From NCBI GenBank assembly GCA_030867875.1, contig JAOWCC010000763.1:124001-188000 (forward strand): a stretch of 64,000 nt of DNA. Direction: 5' to 3'. A program made the position numbers and the translations under genes. A model generated the notes under the pieces. The model did not search any database. It was not told the origin of the DNA and was given only the letters and a program-made list of their open reading frames with translations. Below, piece after piece: positions 11,601 to 25,916 of this stretch (positions are counted from its first letter, which is position 1; each line of letters opens with the position of its first letter). Source of the DNA: Actinernus sp. WN-2022 (Eukaryota; Cnidaria; Anthozoa; Actiniaria; Actinernidae).

Positions 11601-14600
11601 TCTTCCAGTACTTTAAGACTAGCGTGCCAGTTTTGCCGTATTTGGAGTAGAAAATCCGAAAATGTGGTTTTTGTAAGCTAACCTGAATCTCTCAAAGTTA
11701 CTTGTGTACCCTAAAATCTTCAAAGTGGCGCCATTTCTCGAGCTTTTGATGGATTTCGATGCACTATACGGCAATACAACGTTCTCTTAATGTAGATTGC
11801 GTTTAGTGGATGGAAGTTTCCTGTATTTTGAGTAACAATACCAGAAAATGGCCTTTTTCTAACCTAAGCATAACCTCTAGGTCTCAAATAAAGAAATTAT
11901 GGGATGGATCTAAGTCAAGTCAATTATGGGATAGAAAGGCCAGAAAAGTCTTCAACTGTCATTTGCCCTTTCAAGAAAACGGCAAAAACACGAGTTACTG
12001 GCTTTTAAAGCTTAAAGGCACACAAGATCTAGCATGTTTTCACAAAAGGGGGTGTTAGGTTCAAAGGCTCCTTTTGTGAAAACATGCTAGATCTTGTGTA
12101 CCTTACAATCTTCAAAGTGGTGTCATTTCTCGAGCTTTTGATGGATTTCGATGTACTACACGTCAAAACAACGGTCTCTTCCAGTACTTTAAGACTAGCG
12201 TGCCAGTTTTGCCGTATTTGGAGTAGAAAACCCGAAAATGTGGTTTTTGTAAGCTAACCTGAATCTCTCAAAGTTACTTGTGTACCTTACAATCTTCAAA
12301 GTGGCGTCATTTCTCGAGCTTTTGATGGATTTCGATGTACTACACGTCAAAACAACGGTCTCTTCCAGTACTTTAAGACTAGCGTGCCAGTTTTGCCGTA
12401 TTTGGAGTAGAAAACCCGAAAATGTGGTTTTTGTAAGCTAACCTGAATCTCTCAAAGTTACTTGTGTACCCTAAAATCTTCAAAGTGGCGCCATTTCTCG
12501 AGCTTTTGATGGATTTCGATGCACTATACGGCAATACAACGTTCTCTTAATGTAGATTGCGTTTAGTGGATGGAAGTTTCCTGTATTTTGAGTAACAATA
12601 CCAGAAAATGGCCTTTTTCTAACCTAAGCATAACCTCTAGGTCTCAAATAAAGAAATTATGGGATGGATCTAAGTCAAGTCAATTATGGGATAGAAAGGC
12701 CAGAAAAGTCTTCAACTGTCATTTGCCCTTTCAAGAAAACGGCAAAAACACGAGTTACTGGCTTTTAAAGCTTAAAGGCACACAAGATCTAGCATGTTTT
12801 CACAAAAGGGGGTGTTAGGTTCAAAGGCTCCTTTTGTGAAAACATGCTAGATCTTGTGTACCTTACAATCTTCAAAGTGGTGTCATTTCTCGAGCTTTTG
12901 ATGGATTTCGATGTACTACACGTCAAAACAACGGTCTCTTCCAGTACTTTAAGAATAGCGTGCCAGTTTTGCCGTATTTGGAGTAGAAAACCCGAAAATG
13001 TGGTTTTTGTAAGCTAACCTGAATCTCTCAAAGTTACTTGTGTACCTTACAATCTTCAAAGTGGCGTCATTTCTCGAGCTTTTGATGGATTTCGATGTAC
13101 TACACGTCAAAACAACGGTCTCTTCCAGTACTTTAAGACTAGCGTGCCAGTTTTGCCGTATTTGGAGTAGAAAACCCGAAAATGTGGTTTTTGTAAGCTA
13201 ACCTGAATCTCTCAAAGTTACTTGTGTACCCTAAAATCTTCAAAGTGGCGCCATTTCTCGAGCTTTTGATGGATTTCGATGCACTATACGGCAATACAAC
13301 GTTCTCTTAATGTAGATTGCGTTTAGTGGATGGAAGTTTCCTGTATTTTGAGTAACAATACCAGAAAATGGCCTTTTTCTAACCTAAGCATAACCTCTAG
13401 GTCTCAAATAAAGAAATTATGGGATGGATCTAAGTCAAGTCAATTATGGGATAGAAAGGCCAGAAAAGTCTTCAACTGTCATTTGCCCTTTCAAGAAAAC
13501 GGCAAAAACACGAGTTACTGGCTTTTAAAGCTTAAAGGCACACAAGATCTAGCATGTTTTCACAAAAGGGGGTGTTAGGTTCAAAGGCTCCTTTTGTGAA
13601 AACATGCTAGATCTTGTGTACCTTACAATCTTCAAAGTGGTGTCATTTCTCGAGCTTTTGATGGATTTCGATGTACTACACGTCAAAACAACGGTCTCTT
13701 CCAGTACTTTAAGACCAGCGTGCCAGTTTTGCCGTATTTGGAGTAGAAAACCCGAAAATGTGGTTTTTGTAAGCTAACCTGAATCTCTCAAAGTTACTTG
13801 TGTACCTTACAATCTTCAAAGTGGCGTCATTTCTCGAGCTTTTGATGGATTTCGATGTACTACACGTCAAAACAACGGTCTCTTCCAGTACTTTAAGACT
13901 AGCGTGCCAGTTTTGCCGTATTTGGAGTAGAAAATCCGAAAATGTGGTTTTTGTAAGCTAACCTGAATCTCTCAAAGTTACTTGTGTACCCTAAAATCTT
14001 CAAAGTGGCGCCATTTCTCGAGCTTTTGATGGATTTCGATGCACTATACGGCAATACAACGTTCTCTTAATGTAGATTGCGTTTAGTGGATGGAAGTTTC
14101 CTGTATTTTGAGTAACAATACCAGAAAATGGCCTTTTTCTAACCTAAGCATAACCTCTAGGTCTCAAATAAAGAAATTATGGGATGGATCTAAGTCAAGT
14201 CAATTATGGGATAGAAAGGCCAGAAAAGTCTTCAACTGTCATTTGCCCTTTCAAGAAAACGGCAAAAACACGAGTTACTGGCTTTTAAAGCTTAAAGGCA
14301 CACAAGATCTAGCATGTTTTCACAAAAGGGGGTGTTAGGTTCAAAGGCTCCTTTTGTGAAAACATGCTAGATCTTGTGTACCTTACAATCTTCAAAGTGG
14401 TGTCATTTCTCGAGCTTTTGATGGATTTCGATGTACTACACGTCAAAACAACGGTCTCTTCCAGTACTTTAAGACTAGCGTGCCAGTTTTGCCGTATTTG
14501 GAGTAGAAAACCCGAAAATGTGGTTTTTGTAAGCTAACCTGAATCTCTCAAAGTTACTTGTGTACCTTACAATCTTCAAAGTGGCGTCATTTCTCGAGCT

Positions 14601-17600
14601 TTTGATGGATTTCGATGTACTACACGTCAAAACAACGGTCTCTTCCAGTACTTTAAGACTAGCGTGCCAGTTTTGCCGTATTTGGAGTAGAAAACCCGAA
14701 AATGTGGTTTTTGTAAGCTAACCTGAATCTCTCAAAGTTACTTGTGTACCCTAAAATCTTCAAAGTGGCGCCATTTCTCGAGCTTTTGATGGATTTCGAT
14801 GCACTATACGGCAATACAACGTTCTCTTAATGTAGATTGCGTTTAGTGGATGGAAGTTTCCTGTATTTTGAGTAACAATACCAGAAAATGGCCTTTTTCT
14901 AACCTAAGCATAACCTCTAGGTCTCAAATAAAGAAATTATGGGATGGATCTAAGTCAAGTCAATTATGGGATAGAAAGGCCAGAAAAGTCTTCAACTGTC
15001 ATTTGCCCTTTCAAGAAAACGGCAAAAACACGAGTTACTGGCTTTTAAAGCTTAAAGGCACACAAGATCTAGCATGTTTTCACAAAAGGGGGTGTTAGGT
15101 TCAAAGGCTCCTTTTGTGAAAACATGCTAGATCTTGTGTACCTTACAATCTTCAAAGTGGTGTCATTTCTCGAGCTTTTGATGGATTTCGATGTACTACA
15201 CGTCAAAACAACGGTCTCTTCCAGTACTTTAAGAATAGCGTGCCAGTTTTGCCGTATTTGGAGTAGAAAACCCGAAAATGTGGTTTTTGTAAGCTAACCT
15301 GAATCTCTCAAAGTTACTTGTGTACCTTACAATCTTCAAAGTGGCGTCATTTCTCGAGCTTTTGATGGATTTCGATGTACTACACGTCAAAACAACGGTC
15401 TCTTCCAGTACTTTAAGACTAGCGTGCCAGTTTTGCCGTATTTGGAGTAGAAAACCCGAAAATGTGGTTTTTGTAAGCTAACCTGAATCTCTCAAAGTTA
15501 CTTGTGTACCCTAAAATCTTCAAAGTGGCGCCATTTCTCGAGCTTTTGATGGATTTCGATGCACTATACGGCAATACAACGTTCTCTTAATGTAGATTGC
15601 GTTTAGTGGATGGAAGTTTCCTGTATTTTGAGTAACAATACCAGAAAATGGCCTTTTTCTAACCTAAGCATAACCTCTAGGTCTCAAATAAAGAAATTAT
15701 GGGATGGATCTAAGTCAAGTCAATTATGGGATAGAAAGGCCAGAAAAGTCTTCAACTGTCATTTGCCCTTTCAAGAAAACGGCAAAAACACGAGTTACTG
15801 GCTTTTAAAGCTTAAAGGCACACAAGATCTAGCATGTTTTCACAAAAGGGGGTGTTAGGTTCAAAGGCTCCTTTTGTGAAAACATGCTAGATCTTGTGTA
15901 CCTTACAATCTTCAAAGTGGTGTCATTTCTCGAGCTTTTGATGGATTTCGATGTACTACACGTCAAAACAACGGTCTCTTCCAGTACTTTAAGAATAGCG
16001 TGCCAGTTTTGCCGTATTTGGAGTAGAAAACCCGAAAATGTGGTTTTTGTAAGCTAACCTGAATCTCTCAAAGTTACTTGTGTACCTTACAATCTTCAAA
16101 GTGGCGTCATTTCTCGAGCTTTTGATGGATTTCGATGTACTACACGTCAAAACAACGGTCTCTTCCAGTACTTTAAGACTAGCGTGCCAGTTTTGCCGTA
16201 TTTGGAGTAGAAAACCCGAAAATGTGGTTTTTGTAAGCTAACCTGAATCTCTCAAAGTTACTTGTGTACCCTAAAATCTTCAAAGTGGCGCCATTTCTCG
16301 AGCTTTTGATGGATTTCGATGCACTATACGGCAATACAACGTTCTCTTAATGTAGATTGCGTTTAGTGGATGGAAGTTTCCTGTATTTTGAGTACCAATA
16401 CCAGAAAATGGCCTTTTTCTAACCTAAGCATAACCTCTAGGTCTCAAATAAAGAAATTATGGGATGGATCTAAGTCAAGTCAATTATGGGATAGAAAGGC
16501 CAGAAAAGTCTTCAACTGTCATTTGCCCTTTCAAGAAAACGGCAAAAACACGAGTTACTGGCTTTTAAAGCTTAAAGGCACACAAGATCTAGCATGTTTT
16601 CACAAAAGGGGGTGTTAGGTTCAAAGGCTCCTTTTGTGAAAACATGCTAGATCTTGTGTACCTTACAATCTTCAAAGTGGTGTCATTTCTCGAGCTTTTG
16701 ATGGATTTCGATGTACTACACGTCAAAACAACGGTCTCTTCCAGTACTTTAAGACTAGCGTGCCAGTTTTGCCGTATTTGGAGTAGAAAACCCGAAAATG
16801 TGGTTTTTGTAAGCTAACCTGAATCTCTCAAAGTTACTTGTGTACCTTACAATCTTCAAAGTGGCGTCATTTCTCGAGCTTTTGATGGATTTCGATGTAC
16901 TACACGTCAAAACAACGGTCTCTTCCAGTACTTTAAGACTAGCGTGCCAGTTTTGCCGTATTTGGAGTAGAAAACCCGAAAATGTGGTTTTTGTAAGCTA
17001 ACCTGAATCTCTCAAAGTTACTTGTGTACCCTAAAATCTTCAAAGTGGCGCCATTTCTCGAGCTTTTGATGGATTTCGATGCACTATACGGCAATACAAC
17101 GTTCTCTTAATGTAGATTGCGTTTAGTGGATGGAAGTTTCCTGTATTTTGAGTAACAATACCAGAAAATGGCCTTTTTCTAACCTAAGCATAACCTCTAG
17201 GTCTCAAATAAAGAAATTATGGGATGGATCTAAGTCAAGTCAATTATGGGATAGAAAGGCCAGAAAAGTCTTCAACTGTCATTTGCCCTTTCAAGAAAAC
17301 GGCAAAAACACGAGTTACTGGCTTTTAAAGCTTAAAGGCACACAAGATCTAGCATGTTTTCACAAAAGGGGGTGTTAGGTTCAAAGGCTCCTTTTGTGAA
17401 AACATGCTAGATCTTGTGTACCTTACAATCTTCAAAGTGGTGTCATTTCTCGAGCTTTTGATGGATTTCGATGTACTACACGTCAAAACAACGGTCTCTT
17501 CCAGTACTTTAAGACTAGCGTGCCAGTTTTGCCGTATTTGGAGTAGAAAACCCGAAAATGTGGTTTTTGTAAGCTAACCTGAATCTCTCAAAGTTACTTG

Positions 17601-18540
17601 TGTACCTTACAATCTTCAAAGTGGCGTCATTTCTCGAGCTTTTGATGGATTTCGATGTACTACACGTCAAAACAACGGTCTCTTCCAGTACTTTAAGACT
17701 AGCGTGCCAGTTTTGCCGTATTTGGAGTAGAAAACCCGAAAATGTGGTTTTTGTAAGCTAACCTGAATCTCTCAAAGTTACTTGTGTACCCTAAAATCTT
17801 CAAAGTGGCGCCATTTCTCGAGCTTTTGATGGATTTCGATGCACTATACGGCAATACAACGTTCTCTTAATGTAGATTGCGTTTAGTGGATGGAAGTTTC
17901 CTGTATTTTGAGTAACAATACCAGAAAATGGCCTTTTTCTAACCTAAGCATAACCTCTAGGTCTCAAATAAAGAAATTATGGGATGGATCTAAGTCAAGT
18001 CAATTATGGGATAGAAAGGCCAGAAAAGTCTTCAACTGTCATTTGCCCTTTCAAGAAAACGGCAAAAACACGAGTTACTGGCTTTTAAAGCTTAAAGGCA
18101 CACAAGATCTAGCATGTTTTCACAAAAGGGGGTGTTAGGTTCAAAGGCTCCTTTTGTGAAAACATGCTAGATCTTGTGTACCTTACAATCTTCAAAGTGG
18201 TGTCATTTCTCGAGCTTTTGATGGATTTCGATGTACTACACGTCAAAACAACGGTCTCTTCCAGTACTTTAAGACTAGCGTGCCAGTTTTGCCGTATTTG
18301 GAGTAGAAAACCCGAAAATGTGGTTTTTGTAAGCTAACCTGAATCTCTCAAAGTTACTTGTGTACCTTACAATCTTCAAAGTGGCGTCATTTCTCGAGCT
18401 TTTGATGGATTTCGATGTACTACACGTCAAAACAACGGTCTCTTCCAGTACTTTAAGACTAGCGTGCCAGTTTTGCCGTATTTGGAGTAGAAAACCCGAA
18501 AATGTGGTTTTTGTAAGCTAACCTGAATCTCTCAAAGTTA
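8661..18540 (+). repeat. Longest run of 760-bp units: thirteen copies
   Basis: Types in order from 8661 in 760-bp steps: C C a k C a k C a a N C C. The k units at 10941 and 13221 share CCAGCG in B1 and the B2 T (11655, 13935). The N unit at 16261 has A to C at 16395 in segment A and marks the start of the right-hand super-block family. Confidence 0.93.
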
Positions 18541-19116
18541 CTTGTGTACCCTAAAATCTTCAAAGTGGCGCCATTTCTCGAGCTTTTGATGGATTTCGAT
18601 GCACTATACGGCAATACAACGTTCTCTTAATGTAGATTGCGTTTAGTGGATGGAAGTTTCCTGTATTTTGAGTAACAATACCAGAAAATGGCCTTTTTCT
18701 AACCTAAGCATAACCTCTAGGTCTCAAATAAAGAAATTATGGGATGGATCTAAGTCAAGTCAATTATGGGATAGAAAGGCCAGAAAAGTCTTCAACTGTC
18801 ATTTGCCCTTTCAAGAAAACGGCAAAAACACGAGTTACTGGCTTTTAAAGCTTAAAGGCACACAAGATCTAGCATGTTTTCACAAAAGGGGGTGTTAGGT
18901 TCAAAGGCTCCTTTTGTGAAAACATGCTAGATCTTGTGTACCTTACAATCTTCAAAGTGGTGTCATTTCTCGAGCTTTTGATGGATTTCGATGTACTACA
19001 CGTCAAAACAACGGTCTCTTCCAGTACTTTAAGACTAGCGTGCCAGTTTTGCCGTATTTGGAGTAGAAAACCCGAAAATGTGGTTTTTGTAAGCTAACCT
19101 GAATCTCTCAAAGTTA
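18541..19116 (+). repeat. 576-bp unit (A-B)
   Basis: Single-B unit opening the S-Q-H triplet (576, 514, 698) that recurs at 24129, 35759 and 49669. Confidence 0.95.
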
Positions 19117-19630
19117 CTTGTGTACCCTAAAATCTTCAAAGTGGCGCCATTTCTCGAGCTTTTGATGGATTTCGATGCACTATACGGCAATACAACGTTC
19201 TCTTAATGTAGATTGCGTTTAGTGGATGGAAGTTTCCTGTATTTTGAGTAACAATACCAGAAAATGGCCTTTTTCTAACCTAAGCATAACCTCTAGGTCT
19301 CAAATAAAGAAATTATGGGATGGATCTAAGTCAAGTCAATTATGGGATAGAAAGGCCAGAAAAGTCTTCAACTGTCATTTGCCCTTTCAAGAAAACGGCA
19401 AAAACACGAGTTACTGGCTTTTAAAGCTTAAAGGCACACAAGAATTCTTGTGTACCTTACAATCTTCAAAGTGGTGTCATTTCTCGAGCTTTTGATGGAT
19501 TTCGATGTACTACACGTCAAAACAACGGTCTCTTCCAGTACTTTAAGACTAGCGTGCCAGTTTTGCCGTATTTGGAGTAGAAAACCCGAAAATGTGGTTT
19601 TTGTAAGCTAACCTGAATCTCTCAAAGTTA
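19117..19630 (+). repeat. 514-bp unit (short A, one B)
   Basis: Both losses are combined: short A with the 18-bp palindrome (19436-19453) and one B monomer. Unlike the 698-bp units, the B keeps the ordinary T at position 83 (CGGTCTC). It is not a simple B2 deletion of a 698 unit unless the exchange point lies before position 83. Confidence 0.95.
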
Positions 19631-20328
19631 CTTGTGTACCCTAAAATCTTCAAAGTGGCGCCATTTCTCGAGCTTTTGATGGATTTCGATGCACTATACG
19701 GCAATACAACGTTCTCTTAATGTAGATTGCGTTTAGTGGATGGAAGTTTCCTGTATTTTGAGTAACAATACCAGAAAATGGCCTTTTTCTAACCTAAGCA
19801 TAACCTCTAGGTCTCAAATAAAGAAATTATGGGATGGATCTAAGTCAAGTCAATTATGGGATAGAAAGGCCAGAAAAGTCTTCAACTGTCATTTGCCCTT
19901 TCAAGAAAACGGCAAAAACACGAGTTACTGGCTTTTAAAGCTTAAAGGCACACAAGAATTCTTGTGTACCTTACAATCTTCAAAGTGGTGTCATTTCTCG
20001 AGCTTTTGATGGATTTCGATGTACTACACGTCAAAACAACGGGCTCTTCCAGTACTTTAAGACTAGCGTGCCAGTTTTGCCGTATTTGGAGTAGAAAACC
20101 CGAAAATGTGGTTTTTGTAAGCTAACCTGAATCTCTCAAAGTTACTTGTGTACCTTACAATCTTCAAAGTGGCGTCATTTCTCGAGCTTTTGATGGATTT
20201 CGATGTACTACACGTCAAAACAACGGTCTCTTCCAGTACTTTAAGACTAGCGTGCCAGTTTTGCCGTATTTGGAGTAGAAAACCCGAAAATGTGGTTTTT
20301 GTAAGCTAACCTGAATCTCTCAAAGTTA
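19631..20328 (+). repeat. 698-bp unit (A without hairpin core)
   Basis: 18-bp palindrome at 19950-19967. Linked B1 G variant at 20043. It follows a 514-bp unit, so two short A segments stand next to each other. Confidence 0.95.
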
Positions 20329-23300
20329 CTTGTGTACCCTAAAATCTTCAAAGTGGCGCCATTTCTCGAGCTTTTGATGGATTTCGATGCACTATACGGC
20401 AATACAACGTTCTCTTAATGTAGATTGCGTTTAGTGGATGGAAGTTTCCTGTATTTTGAGTAACAATACCAGAAAATGGCCTTTTTCTAACCTAAGCATA
20501 ACCTCTAGGTCTCAAATAAAGAAATTATGGGATGGATCTAAGTCAAGTCAATTATGGGATAGAAAGGCCAGAAAAGTCTTCAACTGTCATTTGCCCTTTC
20601 AAGAAAACGGCAAAAACACGAGTTACTGGCTTTTAAAGCTTAAAGGCACACAAGATCTAGCATGTTTTCACAAAAGGGGGTGTTAGGTTCAAAGGCTCCT
20701 TTTGTGAAAACATGCTAGATCTTGTGTACCTTACAATCTTCAAAGTGGTGTCATTTCTCGAGCTTTTGATGGATTTCGATGTACTACACGTCAAAACAAC
20801 GGTCTCTTCCAGTACTTTAAGAATAGCGTGCCAGTTTTGCCGTATTTGGAGTAGAAAACCCGAAAATGTGGTTTTTGTAAGCTAACCTGAATCTCTCAAA
20901 GTTACTTGTGTACCTTACAATCTTCAAAGTGGCGTCATTTCTCGAGCTTTTGATGGATTTCGATGTACTACACGTCAAAACAACGGTCTCTTCCAGTACT
21001 TTAAGACTAGCGTGCCAGTTTTGCCGTATTTGGAGTAGAAAACCCGAAAATGTGGTTTTTGTAAGCTAACCTGAATCTCTCAAAGTTACTTGTGTACCCT
21101 AAAATCTTCAAAGTGGCGCCATTTCTCGAGCTTTTGATGGATTTCGATGCACTATACGGCAATACAACGTTCTCTTAATGTAGATTGCGTTTAGTGGATG
21201 GAAGTTTCCTGTATTTTGAGTAACAATACCAGAAAATGGCCTTTTTCTAACCTAAGCATAACCTCTAGGTCTCAAATAAAGAAATTATGGGATGGATCTA
21301 AGTCAAGTCAATTATGGGATAGAAAGGCCAGAAAAGTCTTCAACTGTCATTTGCCCTTTCAAGAAAACGGCAAAAACACGAGTTACTGGCTTTTAAAGCT
21401 TAAAGGCACACAAGATCTAGCATGTTTTCACAAAAGGGGGTGTTAGGTTCAAAGGCTCCTTTTGTGAAAACATGCTAGATCTTGTGTACCTTACAATCTT
21501 CAAAGTGGTGTCATTTCTCGAGCTTTTGATGGATTTCGATGTACTACACGTCAAAACAACGGTCTCTTCCAGTACTTTAAGAATAGCGTGCCAGTTTTGC
21601 CGTATTTGGAGTAGAAAACCCGAAAATGTGGTTTTTGTAAGCTAACCTGAATCTCTCAAAGTTACTTGTGTACCTTACAATCTTCAAAGTGGCGTCATTT
21701 CTCGAGCTTTTGATGGATTTCGATGTACTACACGTCAAAACAACGGTCTCTTCCAGTACTTTAAGACTAGCGTGCCAGTTTTGCCGTATTTGGAGTAGAA
21801 AACCCGAAAATGTGGTTTTTGTAAGCTAACCTGAATCTCTCAAAGTTACTTGTGTACCCTAAAATCTTCAAAGTGGCGCCATTTCTCGAGCTTTTGATGG
21901 ATTTCGATGCACTATACGGCAATACAACGTTCTCTTAATGTAGATTGCGTTTAGTGGATGGAAGTTTCCTGTATTTTGAGTACCAATACCAGAAAATGGC
22001 CTTTTTCTAACCTAAGCATAACCTCTAGGTCTCAAATAAAGAAATTATGGGATGGATCTAAGTCAAGTCAATTATGGGATAGAAAGGCCAGAAAAGTCTT
22101 CAACTGTCATTTGCCCTTTCAAGAAAACGGCAAAAACACGAGTTACTGGCTTTTAAAGCTTAAAGGCACACAAGATCTAGCATGTTTTCACAAAAGGGGG
22201 TGTTAGGTTCAAAGGCTCCTTTTGTGAAAACATGCTAGATCTTGTGTACCTTACAATCTTCAAAGTGGTGTCATTTCTCGAGCTTTTGATGGATTTCGAT
22301 GTACTACACGTCAAAACAACGGTCTCTTCCAGTACTTTAAGACTAGCGTGCCAGTTTTGCCGTATTTGGAGTAGAAAACCCGAAAATGTGGTTTTTGTAA
22401 GCTAACCTGAATCTCTCAAAGTTACTTGTGTACCTTACAATCTTCAAAGTGGCGTCATTTCTCGAGCTTTTGATGGATTTCGATGTACTACACGTCAAAA
22501 CAACGGTCTCTTCCAGTACTTTAAGACTAGCGTGCCAGTTTTGCCGTATTTGGAGTAGAAAACCCGAAAATGTGGTTTTTGTAAGCTAACCTGAATCTCT
22601 CAAAGTTACTTGTGTACCCTAAAATCTTCAAAGTGGCGCCATTTCTCGAGCTTTTGATGGATTTCGATGCACTATACGGCAATACAACGTTCTCTTAATG
22701 TAGATTGCGTTTAGTGGATGGAAGTTTCCTGTATTTTGAGTAACAATACCAGAAAATGGCCTTTTTCTAACCTAAGCATAACCTCTAGGTCTCAAATAAA
22801 GAAATTATGGGATGGATCTAAGTCAAGTCAATTATGGGATAGAAAGGCCAGAAAAGTCTTCAACTGTCATTTGCCCTTTCAAGAAAACGGCAAAAACACG
22901 AGTTACTGGCTTTTAAAGCTTAAAGGCACACAAGATCTAGCATGTTTTCACAAAAGGGGGTGTTAGGTTCAAAGGCTCCTTTTGTGAAAACATGCTAGAT
23001 CTTGTGTACCTTACAATCTTCAAAGTGGTGTCATTTCTCGAGCTTTTGATGGATTTCGATGTACTACACGTCAAAACAACGGTCTCTTCCAGTACTTTAA
23101 GACTAGCGTGCCAGTTTTGCCGTATTTGGAGTAGAAAACCCGAAAATGTGGTTTTTGTAAGCTAACCTGAATCTCTCAAAGTTACTTGTGTACCTTACAA
23201 TCTTCAAAGTGGCGTCATTTCTCGAGCTTTTGATGGATTTCGATGTACTACACGTCAAAACAACGGTCTCTTCCAGTACTTTAAGACTAGCGTGCCAGTT

Positions 23301-24128
23301 TTGCCGTATTTGGAGTAGAAAACCCGAAAATGTGGTTTTTGTAAGCTAACCTGAATCTCTCAAAGTTACTTGTGTACCCTAAAATCTTCAAAGTGGCGCC
23401 ATTTCTCGAGCTTTTGATGGATTTCGATGCACTATACGGCAATACAACGTTCTCTTAATGTAGATTGCGTTTAGTGGATGGAAGTTTCCTGTATTTTGAG
23501 TAACAATACCAGAAAATGGCCTTTTTCTAACCTAAGCATAACCTCTAGGTCTCAAATAAAGAAATTATGGGATGGATCTAAGTCAAGTCAATTATGGGAT
23601 AGAAAGGCCAGAAAAGTCTTCAACTGTCATTTGCCCTTTCAAGAAAACGGCAAAAACACGAGTTACTGGCTTTTAAAGCTTAAAGGCACACAAGATCTAG
23701 CATGTTTTCACAAAAGGGGGTGTTAGGTTCAAAGGCTCCTTTTGTGAAAACATGCTAGATCTTGTGTACCTTACAATCTTCAAAGTGGTGTCATTTCTCG
23801 AGCTTTTGATGGATTTCGATGTACTACACGTCAAAACAACGGTCTCTTCCAGTACTTTAAGACTAGCGTGCCAGTTTTGCCGTATTTGGAGTAGAAAACC
23901 CGAAAATGTGGTTTTTGTAAGCTAACCTGAATCTCTCAAAGTTACTTGTGTACCTTACAATCTTCAAAGTGGCGTCATTTCTCGAGCTTTTGATGGATTT
24001 CGATGTACTACACGTCAAAACAACGGTCTCTTCCAGTACTTTAAGACTAGCGTGCCAGTTTTGCCGTATTTGGAGTAGAAAACCCGAAAATGTGGTTTTT
24101 GTAAGCTAACCTGAATCTCTCAAAGTTA
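20329..24128 (+). repeat. Run of five 760-bp units (a a N C C)
   Basis: Starts are 20329, 21089, 21849, 22609 and 23369. The first two carry A at B1 position 103 (20823, 21583). The third is type N (C at 21983). Confidence 0.93.
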
Positions 24129-24704
24129 CTTGTGTACCCTAAAATCTTCAAAGTGGCGCCATTTCTCGAGCTTTTGATGGATTTCGATGCACTATACGGC
24201 AATACAACGTTCTCTTAATGTAGATTGCGTTTAGTGGATGGAAGTTTCCTGTATTTTGAGTAACAATACCAGAAAATGGCCTTTTTCTAACCTAAGCATA
24301 ACCTCTAGGTCTCAAATAAAGAAATTATGGGATGGATCTAAGTCAAGTCAATTATGGGATAGAAAGGCCAGAAAAGTCTTCAACTGTCATTTGCCCTTTC
24401 AAGAAAACGGCAAAAACACGAGTTACTGGCTTTTAAAGCTTAAAGGCACACAAGATCTAGCATGTTTTCACAAAAGGGGGTGTTAGGTTCAAAGGCTCCT
24501 TTTGTGAAAACATGCTAGATCTTGTGTACCTTACAATCTTCAAAGTGGTGTCATTTCTCGAGCTTTTGATGGATTTCGATGTACTACACGTCAAAACAAC
24601 GGTCTCTTCCAGTACTTTAAGACTAGCGTGCCAGTTTTGCCGTATTTGGAGTAGAAAACCCGAAAATGTGGTTTTTGTAAGCTAACCTGAATCTCTCAAA
24701 GTTA
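24129..24704 (+). repeat. 576-bp unit (A-B)
   Basis: Single-B unit, second copy of the S-Q-H triplet. It lies 5588 bp after the equivalent unit at 18541. Confidence 0.95.
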
Positions 24705-25218
24705 CTTGTGTACCCTAAAATCTTCAAAGTGGCGCCATTTCTCGAGCTTTTGATGGATTTCGATGCACTATACGGCAATACAACGTTCTCTTAATGTAGA
24801 TTGCGTTTAGTGGATGGAAGTTTCCTGTATTTTGAGTAACAATACCAGAAAATGGCCTTTTTCTAACCTAAGCATAACCTCTAGGTCTCAAATAAAGAAA
24901 TTATGGGATGGATCTAAGTCAAGTCAATTATGGGATAGAAAGGCCAGAAAAGTCTTCAACTGTCATTTGCCCTTTCAAGAAAACGGCAAAAACACGAGTT
25001 ACTGGCTTTTAAAGCTTAAAGGCACACAAGAATTCTTGTGTACCTTACAATCTTCAAAGTGGTGTCATTTCTCGAGCTTTTGATGGATTTCGATGTACTA
25101 CACGTCAAAACAACGGTCTCTTCCAGTACTTTAAGACTAGCGTGCCAGTTTTGCCGTATTTGGAGTAGAAAACCCGAAAATGTGGTTTTTGTAAGCTAAC
25201 CTGAATCTCTCAAAGTTA
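24705..25218 (+). repeat. 514-bp unit (short A, one B)
   Basis: 18-bp palindrome at 25024-25041. B retains T at position 83. Confidence 0.95.
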
Positions 25219-25916
25219 CTTGTGTACCCTAAAATCTTCAAAGTGGCGCCATTTCTCGAGCTTTTGATGGATTTCGATGCACTATACGGCAATACAACGT
25301 TCTCTTAATGTAGATTGCGTTTAGTGGATGGAAGTTTCCTGTATTTTGAGTAACAATACCAGAAAATGGCCTTTTTCTAACCTAAGCATAACCTCTAGGT
25401 CTCAAATAAAGAAATTATGGGATGGATCTAAGTCAAGTCAATTATGGGATAGAAAGGCCAGAAAAGTCTTCAACTGTCATTTGCCCTTTCAAGAAAACGG
25501 CAAAAACACGAGTTACTGGCTTTTAAAGCTTAAAGGCACACAAGAATTCTTGTGTACCTTACAATCTTCAAAGTGGTGTCATTTCTCGAGCTTTTGATGG
25601 ATTTCGATGTACTACACGTCAAAACAACGGGCTCTTCCAGTACTTTAAGACTAGCGTGCCAGTTTTGCCGTATTTGGAGTAGAAAACCCGAAAATGTGGT
25701 TTTTGTAAGCTAACCTGAATCTCTCAAAGTTACTTGTGTACCTTACAATCTTCAAAGTGGCGTCATTTCTCGAGCTTTTGATGGATTTCGATGTACTACA
25801 CGTCAAAACAACGGTCTCTTCCAGTACTTTAAGACTAGCGTGCCAGTTTTGCCGTATTTGGAGTAGAAAACCCGAAAATGTGGTTTTTGTAAGCTAACCT
25901 GAATCTCTCAAAGTTA
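25219..25916 (+). repeat. 698-bp unit (A without hairpin core)
   Basis: 18-bp palindrome at 25538-25555. Linked B1 G variant at 25631. Confidence 0.95.

Larger units (their letters stand above)
7387..13220 (+). repeat. Left super-block, copy 2 (S H C C a k C a)
   Basis: Eight units, 5834 bp. It is followed by another k-C-a set, giving a local 2280-bp (a k C) tandem at 10181-12460 and 12461-14740. Confidence 0.75.
16261..21848 (+). repeat. Right super-block, short copy (N C C S Q H a a)
   Basis: Eight units, 5588 bp, starting at the N marker. The first six units match the start of the later super-blocks. It lacks the D to S part. Confidence 0.8.
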
